Source of the DNA: Arthrobacter rhizosphaerae
GTDB taxonomy: Bacteria > Actinomycetota > Actinomycetes > Actinomycetales > Micrococcaceae
Length of the DNA stretch: 64,000 nt
Assembly: GCF_023062595.1 (NCBI RefSeq)
Contig: NZ_JALLAN010000001.1
Span: 1-64,000, forward strand
Reading direction: 5' to 3'
Shown here: in pieces, positions 1 through 8,478 of the stretch
How the letters are laid out: each line of letters starts with the position of its first letter
How positions within the stretch are numbered: the first letter of the stretch is position 1
Notes under the pieces: model-generated
Database searches by the model: none
What the model was told of the DNA's origin: nothing
The model's input: the letters and a program-made list of their open reading frames with translations, nothing else
Position numbers and translations under genes: made by a program

Positions 1-1
1 G

Positions 2-40
2 AGGGAGGGGGGAGGGGAGCGAGGGGGGGGAGGGAGGCGC
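2..40. repeat. G-rich purine tract
   Basis: The first 46 bases lie downstream of the MFS stop codon and are almost pure G/A on the + strand, with several runs of three to eight G separated by one to four bases. That pattern could form a G-quadruplex on the + strand, or an unstructured C-rich RNA 3' end on the transcript of the MFS gene. No gene is visible. A low-complexity assembly or sequencing artefact at the window edge cannot be excluded. Confidence 0.45.
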
Positions 41-46
41 AGGGGC

Positions 47-1399
47 CTACTCGAGCCGGCGCTGCTTCGTCTCGGGGGAGAAGAACACCATCCACAGCAC
101 GGCCAGCACCACGAGTCCGCCGGCCAGGGCGAACGATGAAGCCAGCCCCAGCTCCGGCCAGAAGTAGCTCGCGAAGATCAACGGACCAAGGCCTGCACCC
201 ACGCGAGAGAACGTGGATGCCCAGCCGAAGCCGCTCCCGCGCAGCTCCGTGGGGTAGAGCTCGGACACGTAGGCGTACAGGACGGGGATGGCCACCTGCA
301 CCACAAACCCGAAAGCCAGCAGCCAGAACACCGCCGCCGACGGAATGTCCACCACAAAGGCCACAATCACCAGGATCAGTGCTGACAGCGGCCCGGTGAT
401 GGCCAGGATCCATTTGCGGCCCACCTGCTCAACGAGCACAGCCGCCACCACCACACCAAGGAGTCCGACGGCGGCCATTCCCGCCGTCGTCAGGAACGCC
501 TTGTACTCCTCGAAACCGGCACCGATCAGGATCCGGGGCATCCACGTCAGCGACAGGTAGTACACAAGGAGGATGCTGAAGAACAAAGCCCAGGCCGCCG
601 TCGTGATTTTCCAGTTGAACTGCCAGACGAGGCGCAACTGCTGCCAGGCGCTGCCGGCGGAAAGCCGTGGAGCTGCCTGGGCATCCGGAAGGCTGTAGGC
701 GCGCTGTTCAGCACCGGTTGCCAGCACGAGATCGTCGATGACCTTTGCGGCTTCCTCACGTCTGCCCTTGCGGATCAGGAACAGCGGGGACTCGGGGACG
801 CTGCGGCGGACCCAGAACACGAGGAGCGCCGGCAGGACCATCACAAGCATGGTGAGGCGCCAGTCGGCGAAGACGGCGATCAGGCCGGCCGAAACAAAGC
901 CGCACAGCGCGGCACCGATAGGCCACCAGCCGTCCATGGCGGTGAGGACCTTGCCGCGCTGCTTCCGTGGTGTGAACTCACCCACCAGGGCGTAGTCCAC
1001 CGGGATGCAGCCGCCCAGGCCAAAGCCGGCCATAAACCGGAAGACGCAGAACCACACGAAGTCAGGGGAGAAGGCGCCCAGGACGGTGAAGAGGGAGAAG
1101 ATAAGGAGGGTGGCGGTGAACGCCTTCTTGCGGCCGATCGTGTCCGCGATGGTGCCCCAGGCGAAAGCGCCCAAGGCCATGCCGATGAGGTTTGCGGTAC
1201 CGATCCACGCGGCTTCACCGGGAGCGAGTGCCCAGTGGGTGGAGAGGAGCGGGATGAGGATTCCGTTGAGGGTCACATCCCAGGCGTCGAACATAAAGCC
1301 CAGGCCGCCAATCAGGAAGATCCGTCCCTGCACTTTCCAACGCCACGGCAGTTCCTGGACCACCTGTTCGCCGCTGGGCACAGTGGTGTAAGTATTCAT
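47..1399 (-). CDS. MFS transporter, sugar-porter/metabolite:H+ symporter type
   Basis: A 450-residue inner-membrane protein with the usual MFS layout of twelve hydrophobic segments in two halves. After the second segment comes the loop motif GTIADTIGRKKAF (DxxGRK signature). A PESPLFL stretch follows segment 6 and is typical of sugar-porter and aromatic-acid/H+ symporter families. It should import or export a small organic solute with the proton gradient; the substrate cannot be read. The ATG has an excellent GGAGGAGG ribosome site 7 bases upstream. It is divergent from purH across 165 bases and stands alone in transcription. Confidence 0.85.
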   Translation of the reverse strand: MNTYTTVPSGEQVVQELPWRWKVQGRIFLIGGLGFMFDAWDVTLNGILIPLLSTHWALAPGEAAWIGTANLIGMALGAFAWGTIADTIGRKKAFTATLLIFSLFTVLGAFSPDFVWFCVFRFMAGFGLGGCIPVDYALVGEFTPRKQRGKVLTAMDGWWPIGAALCGFVSAGLIAVFADWRLTMLVMVLPALLVFWVRRSVPESPLFLIRKGRREEAAKVIDDLVLATGAEQRAYSLPDAQAAPRLSAGSAWQQLRLVWQFNWKITTAAWALFFSILLVYYLSLTWMPRILIGAGFEEYKAFLTTAGMAAVGLLGVVVAAVLVEQVGRKWILAITGPLSALILVIVAFVVDIPSAAVFWLLAFGFVVQVAIPVLYAYVSELYPTELRGSGFGWASTFSRVGAGLGPLIFASYFWPELGLASSFALAGGLVVLAVLWMVFFSPETKQRRLE

Positions 1400-1564
1400 C
1401 TCTCGGCCTCCTCCAAGGAGAACTTTACGTTGCGGTGCAGGCTGCCATGAGCCATCGCGCTGAGTGGCCGGAAGTGCGTTTGTTCACACTCCGGCGGGCA
1501 CGCAGCGCAGCGCCCGCAACACGATAAACTGGCTTCATCCCACCCACATACGACGGAGACTTTT

Positions 1565-3235
1565 GTGAGCTTCACGCAGCTTGACCGTGTTCCCATCCGC
1601 CGAGCCCTTATCTCGGTCTACGACAAAACCGGTCTGGAGGAGCTCGCACAGGGCCTGCACGCAGCAGGCGTCACCCTCGTATCCACGGGCTCCACCGCCA
1701 AGAAGATCGCCGCCGCAGGCATCCCGGTGCAGGAAGTTGAAGAAGTCACCGGTTCCCCCGAAATGCTGGACGGCCGCGTCAAGACCCTGCACCCCCGCGT
1801 GCACGGCGGCATCCTGGCCGACCGACGGGTCCCGGCCCACATGGAAACCCTCAAGGGCATGGAGATTGAAACCTTCGACCTCGTCGTCGTGAACCTCTAC
1901 CCCTTCGTGGAGACCGTCAAGTCCGGCGCGGCACCGGACGACGTCGTGGAGCAGATCGACATCGGCGGCCCCGCGATGGTGCGCTCGGCCGCGAAGAACC
2001 ACGCCGCCGTCGCCATTGTGGTTGACCCCAAGTTCTACGCCGAGGTGGTGGCCGCTGCAGCCGACGGCGGTTTCGACCTGAAGACCCGACGCCGGCTGGC
2101 CGCCAAGGCCTTCGCGCACACCGCGTCTTACGACAACGCGGTTGCCACCTGGACCGCCAGCCAGTTCCTGGATGAAGACGGCGACGGCGTCATCGACTGG
2201 CCTGCCTACGCCGGCCTTTCCTTGGAGCGCTCAGAGGTGCTGCGTTACGGCGAAAACCCGCACCAGCAGGCCGCGCTCTACGTGGACAAAGCAGCTCCCG
2301 CCGGCATCGCCCAGGCTGACCAGCTGCACGGCAAGGCCATGAGCTACAACAACTTCGTCGACGCCGATGCCGCCCTCCGCGCCGCCTACGATTTCGCCGA
2401 GCCTGCCGTCGCCATCATCAAGCACGCCAACCCGTGCGGCGTCGCCGTGGGTTCCGCTGATTCGACTGACCCGCTTGCCGACGCCCACGCCAAGGCCCAC
2501 GCCTGCGATCCCGTGTCCGCGTTCGGTGGCGTGATCGCCGCCAACCGCCCCGTGACCGCAGGCATGGCCAAGACCGTCGCAGGTATCTTCACCGAAGTTG
2601 TGATCGCCCCGGGCTTCGAACCCGAAGCCGTGGAAATCCTCTCCAAGAAGAAGAACATCCGCCTGCTCGCGCTCCCTGACGGCTACGGACGCTACCCGAG
2701 CGAAATCCGCCAGGTCTCCGGCGGCGTCCTCGTCCAGGTCACCGACAAGGTGGATGCCGACGGCGACAACCCCGCCAACTGGACCCTTGCTGCCGGTGAA
2801 GCCGCCAACGAGAAGACCCTGGCAGACCTCGCGTTCGCCTGGACGGCCTGCCGCGCAGCCAAGTCCAACGCCATCCTGATCGCCGCCGACGGTGCCGCGG
2901 TCGGCATCGGCATGGGCCAGGTCAACCGGCTGGATTCCTGCCGCCTCGCCGTCGAGCGGGCAAACACGCTGGGTGTTTCCGTGGAGTCCGACGTTGACGG
3001 GGCTGGCGGCGCGTCAAACGCCGACGCAACGGGAGCACCGGAACGTGCCCGCGGCGCCGTGGCTGCCTCGGACGCGTTCTTCCCCTTTGCTGACGGCCTC
3101 CAGATCCTGATCGACGCCGGCGTCCGTGCAGTGGTCCAGCCCGGCGGTTCTGTCCGGGACGAGGAAGTCATCGCCGCAGCCAACGCCGCCGGCATCACCA
3201 TGTACTTCACCGGCGCCCGCCACTTCTTCCACTAA
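1565..3235 (+). CDS. purH: Bifunctional AICAR formyltransferase/IMP cyclohydrolase
   Basis: Catalyses the last two steps of de novo purine synthesis (AICAR to FAICAR to IMP) in the cytosol. The N-terminal MGS-like cyclohydrolase domain (about residues 1-140) shows [17 protein letters not shown] and the [13 protein letters not shown] phosphate-binding loop. The AICARFT domain follows, with [27 protein letters not shown] and the [11 protein letters not shown] lysine-histidine motif. The GTG start is set by GGAG 7 bases upstream. At 556 residues it is longer than most homologues; a Gly/Ala/Asp-rich insert of about 20-25 residues near 472-496 accounts for this. A strong terminator follows. Confidence 0.97.
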   Translation: MSFTQLDRVPIRRALISVYDKTGLEELAQGLHAAGVTLVSTGSTAKKIAAAGIPVQEVEEVTGSPEMLDGRVKTLHPRVHGGILADRRVPAHMETLKGMEIETFDLVVVNLYPFVETVKSGAAPDDVVEQIDIGGPAMVRSAAKNHAAVAIVVDPKFYAEVVAAAADGGFDLKTRRRLAAKAFAHTASYDNAVATWTASQFLDEDGDGVIDWPAYAGLSLERSEVLRYGENPHQQAALYVDKAAPAGIAQADQLHGKAMSYNNFVDADAALRAAYDFAEPAVAIIKHANPCGVAVGSADSTDPLADAHAKAHACDPVSAFGGVIAANRPVTAGMAKTVAGIFTEVVIAPGFEPEAVEILSKKKNIRLLALPDGYGRYPSEIRQVSGGVLVQVTDKVDADGDNPANWTLAAGEAANEKTLADLAFAWTACRAAKSNAILIAADGAAVGIGMGQVNRLDSCRLAVERANTLGVSVESDVDGAGGASNADATGAPERARGAVAASDAFFPFADGLQILIDAGVRAVVQPGGSVRDEEVIAAANAAGITMYFTGARHFFH

Positions 3236-3264
3236 GACAGCCCCCGGGCACCATCCGGGAACAG

Positions 3265-3322
3265 CACGACGACGGCGTCTGCCCCATCGCGGGGACAGTC
3301 GCCGTCGTCGTGTCTTTAGTTA
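3265..3322 (+). terminator. Rho-independent terminator of purH
   Basis: A perfect 13-bp stem (CACGACGACGGCG at 3265-3277, complement at 3300-3312) encloses a further GC-rich inner hairpin. It is followed by a T-rich stretch. It begins 29 bases after the purH stop and separates purH from the convergent small ORF and protease. Confidence 0.85.
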
Positions 3323-3329
3323 TTTGTGT

Positions 3330-3542
3330 TCAGTCGGATTCCGACAGGTCCTTTTCCGGAAGCTGATCCTCAGCGGGACCCTCTGCAGGACCGGGCACCT
3401 CAAGAGTCCGCTCTGCCGGGCTGGCTTTAGCCATCCGTTCCGGAGTCCAGTACTCCACGATCTCCTCAGGTGATTCCTCTACTTGATGCGAAGTCACCTG
3501 GGGATGGCGTGAGTCGTTGGACTCATCGGGCTGATGAGGCAT
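3330..3542 (-). CDS. Small acidic protein with protease-propeptide-like motif
   Basis: A 70-residue, Glu/Pro-rich, signal-less protein. It overlaps the 3' end of the upstream secreted protease gene by 20 bases in another frame, so it may be translated by coupling. Residues about 29-41 read VEYWTPERMAKAS, closely matching DYWTAERMRNAIP in the propeptide region of that protease. The rest is low complexity. No recognised family. Start chosen as the only ATG; a ribosome site is weak (AGCAGG). It could be a protease-associated small protein, a remnant of a duplicated pro-region, or an unexpressed ORF. Confidence 0.5.
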   Translation of the reverse strand: MPHQPDESNDSRHPQVTSHQVEESPEEIVEYWTPERMAKASPAERTLEVPGPAEGPAEDQLPEKDLSESD

Positions 3543-4500
3543 CCGAGTACGCCTGCTGGATGACTGATCCCCAGTACGGGCCGTACATGATGGGGTACTT
3601 CTTGCCGTAGCCGTAGCTGTTGATGGAGTTTTGGACGCCGCCGGATCCTGTGCCGATGAACCAGGGGCCGCCTGAGGATCCGCCGGTCATGTCGCATGAG
3701 ATGCCCTGGGAGTTGAACTGCGGGTTGAAGGGGTCATTGCTGGCGGTTCCGGCGCAGCTCACCAGGGAGGTGCCATCGAAGGGCCTGGCGGCGGGGTAGC
3801 CGTAGGACTTGTAGCTCAGGCCGCGGGCGGCGTTGAACTGGACACCCGACGCGCCAACGGTATCCGCCAGGGTCTTGCCATTAACAGGGGCGACGACGGC
3901 GAACCCTGTGTCGTATTGCATGTCGCCTGCAGAACTCCACTGGGTGGGCGTGTGCAGCGACGTGGCGGCGAACTTGCCGTAGGGAGCCGCCCCGTTCAGA
4001 TAGGCGGGAACGAAGACGAAGTTGGTGGCGAAGGCGCCGGGGCCTTCGTTGAGGCAGTGGCCGGCAGTGGACACAGTGCTTTCGTTTGCGGAGGCCACGG
4101 AGTTGCCTGAGCAGACGTAGTTCCCGGTAGGAAGGGTGAAGAAGACCTTCCCGATGTGGGACACCGGGGCTTCATCGGTGTGCAGGCTGGACTGGCTCGG
4201 CGCTCCCTGACCGGAGATTTTGGTGCTTGAGCCCCTCTCCACGCTGTCCGCACTGGACTTGTTGCCTCGGGCCAGGGCCTTGTTCGCCAGAACGTCGCCA
4301 GGGATGGCATTACGCATCCGCTCAGCCGTCCAGTAGTCAGCGGCGCCTGTTGCATTCACGGCCTTGCTTGTTACGCCGCGCGAACCGCCTTCGTCCGGCG
4401 TGGCTGGCGCGGCCGCAGCCACGCCTCCGGCCGACATGACGAGGAGCGCTGCAGCCGAAAGGCTGAGCAGACTCGTGGCGAGAGACCTGGATGTTTTCAT
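3523..4500 (-). CDS. Secreted trypsin-like serine peptidase (S1, V8-like)
   Basis: A 325-residue preproprotein. A Sec signal peptide covers residues 1 to about 31 (ending AAA-AP). A pro-region carries DYWTAERM at 55-62. The catalytic domain has VSTAGHC (His148), MQYDTGFAVV (Asp197) and TGGSSGGPW (Ser276), the chymotrypsin-fold triad as arranged in actinobacterial glutamyl-endopeptidase-like enzymes. The ATG at 4500 is preferred over upstream ATGs because it begins the signal peptide and has AGGA upstream. It acts outside the cell on proteins; specificity is not deducible. Its neighbours are a small ORF with the same pro-region motif and a secreted hydrolase. Confidence 0.88.
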   Translation of the reverse strand: MKTSRSLATSLLSLSAAALLVMSAGGVAAAAPATPDEGGSRGVTSKAVNATGAADYWTAERMRNAIPGDVLANKALARGNKSSADSVERGSSTKISGQGAPSQSSLHTDEAPVSHIGKVFFTLPTGNYVCSGNSVASANESTVSTAGHCLNEGPGAFATNFVFVPAYLNGAAPYGKFAATSLHTPTQWSSAGDMQYDTGFAVVAPVNGKTLADTVGASGVQFNAARGLSYKSYGYPAARPFDGTSLVSCAGTASNDPFNPQFNSQGISCDMTGGSSGGPWFIGTGSGGVQNSINSYGYGKKYPIMYGPYWGSVIQQAYSDASSAR

Positions 4501-4646
4501 GATGTTCCTAATCCGTTGGGAAGAGCGGCCCCCAATTGAGGGCCGCTCCCATGTGGTGAGGATGAACCTATCCAGATATGACACTTTTGTAAATGAAAAA
4601 TACGGGACTTGTGGGATCCGGCCGCATAGTATCTGCGGCACCAGAA

Positions 4647-6008
4647 CTACCTGCGGTCGTTGATGAAGTCGTTGGGCCGGTACTGAATGAAGTCCGCGAC
4701 GCCGAGGCCCAGGGATTCGCCGCGTTGATCAATGACGGCGGCCTCCGCGAGATTGCCCCAGTGCCCGACGTCGAGCCGTTCATTCATTGTTTCCACGGCT
4801 GCCACCGTCTCCGCGACAGTGAAGGAACAGTGTCCGGTCCGCTGCACATAGGTCTGCCGGAGCAGCGGGGTGGCCTGGGCATCGCGAACCGTCTCCGCGT
4901 ACTCCTCCATGTACTCAACAGGAGCCAGGATGTCGGCCAGGGTGTGCATGGTGAGCACCGGAACCTGCAGATCGCCGTGAGGGGAGGACGTGCGTTGCAT
5001 CCATTCCAGCGACTCACGGTCAGGTTCAATGTCGGCGGTTTGGGTCAGGAGGGAAAGATCCGCCGAAAGATCCAGCGCAGCTTCGCGGTAGAGGGAACTG
5101 ACCTGTGCCTTCATCGCCGAGTGCTGCAGCAGCCCGGCGTAATCCACTCCTGCGTTCCAACCGCTGTCCCCGTCGGCCGCATTGACAATGAAAGACCGCG
5201 CTCCGACGACGAACGGAATGGTGCCCAGCAGCCAGTTGTACTGGGCAGCCTGCTGGGCCTGGTAGTCCTTGCTTCCCGGGGCGTCAGTGCCGCTGAACCA
5301 GGTGGGAGTGTTCATAAATGCGGCGCCGAGGGCAATCCGCGCCCGTCCCTCCGGCGTCTGCTGCGCCTGTTGAACGGCGGCGGTGAGCTTGTCGATGGTG
5401 ACCGCCGACTCCGCGCCGCTGCGGAAACCGGTCAGCTGGACCCCTTGGCCGGGAAGCAGCAGTTGGGCCAGGGCATGCAATCCGTCGAGCTGATAGTTGT
5501 TCAGGTTCACCCCGCCGCCGAGAAGCCCGCAAGTGCTCACCACGCCGTCGACGCCGGAATCCGGAACCTCTGCAATGAGGCTGCTGACCAGGCCGCCCAT
5601 TGAGGTTCCGAAAGCCATCGTTCGCCTCGGTGTCCCCACCTCCCTCGAGAAAGCCTCCAGGGTTCCCAGTTGATCATCGACGGCGGTTTCCAGGGCCCAG
5701 CCCGCGGTGGCATAGGACGATGACGCAACAGCGTATCCCCGGTCCTTGAGAGCATCGGCCGTTGGTTCAAACCCGGCGTCCCAGGCAGGATTGGCTGGAC
5801 CCGGACGGAAGCCATGGCTGTACAGCACCAGTGCGCCGTTCCAGTCGGCAGGTATCTCCGCAGCCCATTGGGCTCCGCTGGCCAGTGTCCCTCCTGTGAC
5901 GGTTTCTTCGTTTACCGTCGCGGCAGGGAGCTGTGCCGCAGCTGCCCCGGCCGGAGCGGCAGCGATGGCCAGGGTGGTCGCAATGCCCAAGGACTTCAAT
6001 GCAAACAT
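4647..6008 (-). CDS. Secreted alpha/beta hydrolase
   Basis: A 453-residue exported protein. The signal peptide at residues 1 to about 22 is hydrophobic and Ala-rich. The alpha/beta-hydrolase fold shows LVLYSHGF (oxyanion region), the nucleophile elbow AFGTSMGG, a late LTMHTLADILAP strand for the acidic residue and a final GHCSF histidine. It resembles the large extracellular prolyl-oligopeptidase/esterase-like hydrolases of actinobacteria; substrate unknown (ester or peptide). Start at 6008 is fixed by GGAAGGAA upstream and the signal peptide; the open frame extends further upstream only as spurious Ser/Thr-rich sequence. It lies 58 bases downstream of the ABC importer ATPase gene. Confidence 0.82.
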   Translation of the reverse strand: MFALKSLGIATTLAIAAAPAGAAAAQLPAATVNEETVTGGTLASGAQWAAEIPADWNGALVLYSHGFRPGPANPAWDAGFEPTADALKDRGYAVASSSYATAGWALETAVDDQLGTLEAFSREVGTPRRTMAFGTSMGGLVSSLIAEVPDSGVDGVVSTCGLLGGGVNLNNYQLDGLHALAQLLLPGQGVQLTGFRSGAESAVTIDKLTAAVQQAQQTPEGRARIALGAAFMNTPTWFSGTDAPGSKDYQAQQAAQYNWLLGTIPFVVGARSFIVNAADGDSGWNAGVDYAGLLQHSAMKAQVSSLYREAALDLSADLSLLTQTADIEPDRESLEWMQRTSSPHGDLQVPVLTMHTLADILAPVEYMEEYAETVRDAQATPLLRQTYVQRTGHCSFTVAETVAAVETMNERLDVGHWGNLAEAAVIDQRGESLGLGVADFIQYRPNDFINDRR

Positions 6009-6066
6009 GTAGTTCCTTCCATTCCTGCGTCGTTGCAGGGTCTTCGTTTCGGGAGGTTTGGCTTCG

Positions 6067-6900
6067 TCAGGAGACGACGGCGGCAGCGGGGCGATGGCCC
6101 TTCTTGGCGAGTTGGATTTGTTCGTAGACGTGATGGCGGAGTTCGGTGAAGCGGGGCAGAGCACGGGTGTTGAGCTGGTCGCGGTCTTCAGGGAGGTCGA
6201 TGATGATGTCTTCCTGGATGACGGTGGGGGAGCTGGAGAGGATGATGACGCGCTCGCCGAGGTAGACGGATTCGTCAATGTCGTGCGTGACAAAGAGGAC
6301 GGTCACGCGGAGTTTCTTCCAGACGGTGCGGATGAGGTCTTCGAGGTCTGCCCGGGTTTGCGCGTCGACGGCGGCGAAAGGTTCGTCCATGAGGAGCACT
6401 TCGGGTTGGTAGGCGACGGCGCGGGCGATCGCTACGCGTTGCTGCATCCCGCCGGAGAGCTGCCAGGGGTAGGAGTGGGGGACGTGGGCCAAACCGACTG
6501 CTTCGAGGGCTTCGTCAACAAGGCGGTCACGTTCGGCTTTGGGGACGCCCTGGTTTTTCAGCGGCAACTCGACGTTCTGGCGGACGCGCATCCAGGGGAA
6601 GAGCGAGCGGCCGTATTCCTGGAACACCACCGCCATTTTCTTCGGCGGGCCAACCACTCGGGTGCCGTCCAGGAGGACTTCGCCTTCGGTGGGGGTCATG
6701 AGTCCGGAAATGCATTTGAGGAGTGTGGTTTTACCGGAACCGGAGGGGCCCACCAGGCAGGCGAGCTCGCCTGGCCGGAGGTCGAAGGTGAGGTTCCGGA
6801 CGGCCTCGACGTCGCCGCCGTCGGTCTTGTAGACCTTCTTCAGACCCCGGACGGACAGCATCGGCTGTTCCATCACAGCAGGTTTCTCGTTAACCAGCAT
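6067..6900 (-). CDS. ABC importer ATP-binding protein, NitT/TauT (SsuB/TauB) type
   Basis: The 277-residue ATPase energises the adjacent importer at the inner membrane face. It shows Walker A GPSGSGKT (51-58), signature LSGGMQQR (148-155), Walker B VLLMDEP with the catalytic Glu about 173, and the switch histidine in VLFVTHDIDESV. The spacing and the FPWMRVRQNV Q-loop region match the nitrate/sulfonate/taurine subfamily. The ATG at 6900 overlaps the permease gene end by 11 bases and has AGAGG upstream. It is the last gene of a four-gene operon. Confidence 0.93.
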   Translation of the reverse strand: MLVNEKPAVMEQPMLSVRGLKKVYKTDGGDVEAVRNLTFDLRPGELACLVGPSGSGKTTLLKCISGLMTPTEGEVLLDGTRVVGPPKKMAVVFQEYGRSLFPWMRVRQNVELPLKNQGVPKAERDRLVDEALEAVGLAHVPHSYPWQLSGGMQQRVAIARAVAYQPEVLLMDEPFAAVDAQTRADLEDLIRTVWKKLRVTVLFVTHDIDESVYLGERVIILSSSPTVIQEDIIIDLPEDRDQLNTRALPRFTELRHHVYEQIQLAKKGHRPAAAVVS

Positions 6901-7663
6901 TTTCTACCTCTTTCTGACCGTGGTACCAGCGCAGAACACGCCTTTCAGTCCACTGGAAGATGAATGACATGGCCACACCGATCAGGCCCAGGACGATGAT
7001 GCCGGACCACATTTCAGGGATGGCGAAGGAACGCTGGAACTGGACAATCGTGAAGCCCAGCCCCGAGGACGAGGCGAACATTTCCGAGATGACCATCAGG
7101 ATCAGCCCGATGGACAGGCACTGGCGGATGCCTGCCATGATCTGGGGACTGGCCGACGGAAGCACTAGGTACCTCACCCTCGCCCAGCCGGCGACACCGT
7201 ACGTCCGTGCAGAATCCGATAGCACCCCGTCAACAGCCCGGACTCCTTCAATGGTGTTCAGGAGCACGGGCCAGATGCAGCCGGAGATGATCACCACCAC
7301 CTTCATCGAGTCCGTGATTCCCATCAGCAGCATCAGCACTGGAACCAGCACCGGCGGAGGGACGGCCCGGAAGAATTCGAGAGTTGGTTCCAGCAATGCA
7401 CGGAGCCACTTGATCGATCCGATCAGCAGTCCTGCGGCTATCCCGATCCCGATCGCTGCTGCAACTCCGGTGAGGAGCCGTCCCAGGCTGGGGAGGACAT
7501 CGGAGAGGATGCGTTCTCCGAACCAGACCTCACCGAACGTGTCCATGAGGATTCCGGGTGCGGGGAAGAAAAAGTTTGGCCGGCCCAGGGTAGCGGCCCA
7601 CCAGATGAGCATCAGCAGGAGCGGCAGCCCCACCAGATAAGCCAGTGACTTCAGCCAAGTCAT
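6890..7663 (-). CDS. ABC importer permease, SsuC/TauC type (second permease)
   Basis: A 257-residue membrane protein of the BPD_transp_1 family with about six hydrophobic segments. The EAA-like loop reads SDSARTYGVAGWARVRYLVLPSASPQIMAGIR and docks the ATPase. An open frame extends to 8275, but that part is only the other permease read in the wrong frame. The ATG at 7663 overlaps the stop of the preceding permease gene (ATGA), which decides the start. With the other permease it should form a heterodimeric channel. Confidence 0.9.
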   Translation of the reverse strand: MTWLKSLAYLVGLPLLLMLIWWAATLGRPNFFFPAPGILMDTFGEVWFGERILSDVLPSLGRLLTGVAAAIGIGIAAGLLIGSIKWLRALLEPTLEFFRAVPPPVLVPVLMLLMGITDSMKVVVIISGCIWPVLLNTIEGVRAVDGVLSDSARTYGVAGWARVRYLVLPSASPQIMAGIRQCLSIGLILMVISEMFASSSGLGFTIVQFQRSFAIPEMWSGIIVLGLIGVAMSFIFQWTERRVLRWYHGQKEVENAG

Positions 7664-8478
7664 ACGACCACCTCCGAACGGACCGATGAATGCCAGGACA
7701 ACGTCTTCTTTTCGATGAACCGCATCAACATGTTGATAAGGACGCCGATCAGCCCTGTTGCCAGCACCAGGGCGTACATGCCGGAAATTGCACCGCCGGA
7801 CTGGGCCAAGGCGATTTCCCGGCCCAGTCCCGGGGATCCGATGACGAGCTCCGCCGTGATCGCCAAGATCAGCGCGACGGAGGCAGCCAGGCGGACGCCC
7901 GTCATCAGGTACGGCAGTGCGGTGGGAAACACCACGTAGCGGATCCTCGCTATTCGCCCGAGCCCATAGGACTTGGCCGTGTTGTTGGCCACCATGTCTA
8001 TGTCCGCCACTCCGTAGAGGACCTGGATGAAGACCTGCCAGAAGGACGCATAGACGATCAGCATGAGCGACGACTCGATTTTCACGCCGAACATCAGCAC
8101 TGCCAGCGGGATCAGCGCCACCGACGGGATGGGGCGCAGGAACTCGACGCTGGAGCTCGTCGCCTTCGCCAGGAAAGCGGATGACCCGATCAGAAAACCA
8201 AGGACAACGGCTGCAATAACGGCTATCAGCAAGCCGAGGAACCAGGCAATCATCGTTTCCCCGACGCTTACCCAAAAGGCGCTCAGTCCGAAGGCCCGGA
8301 TAAGCGCGGCCATCACCTCACTCGCAGGCGGCAGGAACCTCGGTTCAATGATTCCTGCCCGCGGGATCAGCTCCCACGTCAGCAGGAACCCCAGGATGCC
8401 TGCGAGGCCGAGGAACTGCTGGACCGGCCATGCGCGCCTTGACTGAGGACTCACTTGAGCCGTCACTTGAGCCGTCAT
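7660..8478 (-). CDS. ABC importer permease, SsuC/TauC type (first permease)
   Basis: A 272-residue permease with six predicted membrane segments after a short polar N-terminus. The ATPase-docking loop reads AKSYGLGRIARIRYVVFPTALPYLMTGVR, typical of the nitrate/sulfonate/taurine family. The start ATG overlaps the stop of the binding-protein gene (ATGA), and its own stop overlaps the next permease in the same way, so all are made in fixed stoichiometry. The heteromeric permease pair differs from the homodimeric SsuC arrangement of E. coli. Confidence 0.92.
   Translation of the reverse strand: MTAQVTAQVSPQSRRAWPVQQFLGLAGILGFLLTWELIPRAGIIEPRFLPPASEVMAALIRAFGLSAFWVSVGETMIAWFLGLLIAVIAAVVLGFLIGSSAFLAKATSSSVEFLRPIPSVALIPLAVLMFGVKIESSLMLIVYASFWQVFIQVLYGVADIDMVANNTAKSYGLGRIARIRYVVFPTALPYLMTGVRLAASVALILAITAELVIGSPGLGREIALAQSGGAISGMYALVLATGLIGVLINMLMRFIEKKTLSWHSSVRSEVVV

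Noticed and set aside
5760..5785. ggttcaaacccg, T-loop-like
   Set aside because: Coding sequence of the secreted alpha/beta hydrolase (AGFEPTAD) on the other strand; no tRNA cloverleaf flanks it.
6058..6963. 301-codon + strand frame opposite the ABC ATPase
   Set aside because: Antisense shadow of a well-defined ATPase gene with all motifs intact on the minus strand.
7664..8275. N-terminal extension of the second permease frame
   Set aside because: It overlaps the first permease gene fully in another frame, is Arg/Gly/Pro-rich and not membrane-like; the ATGA start at 7663 is far better.
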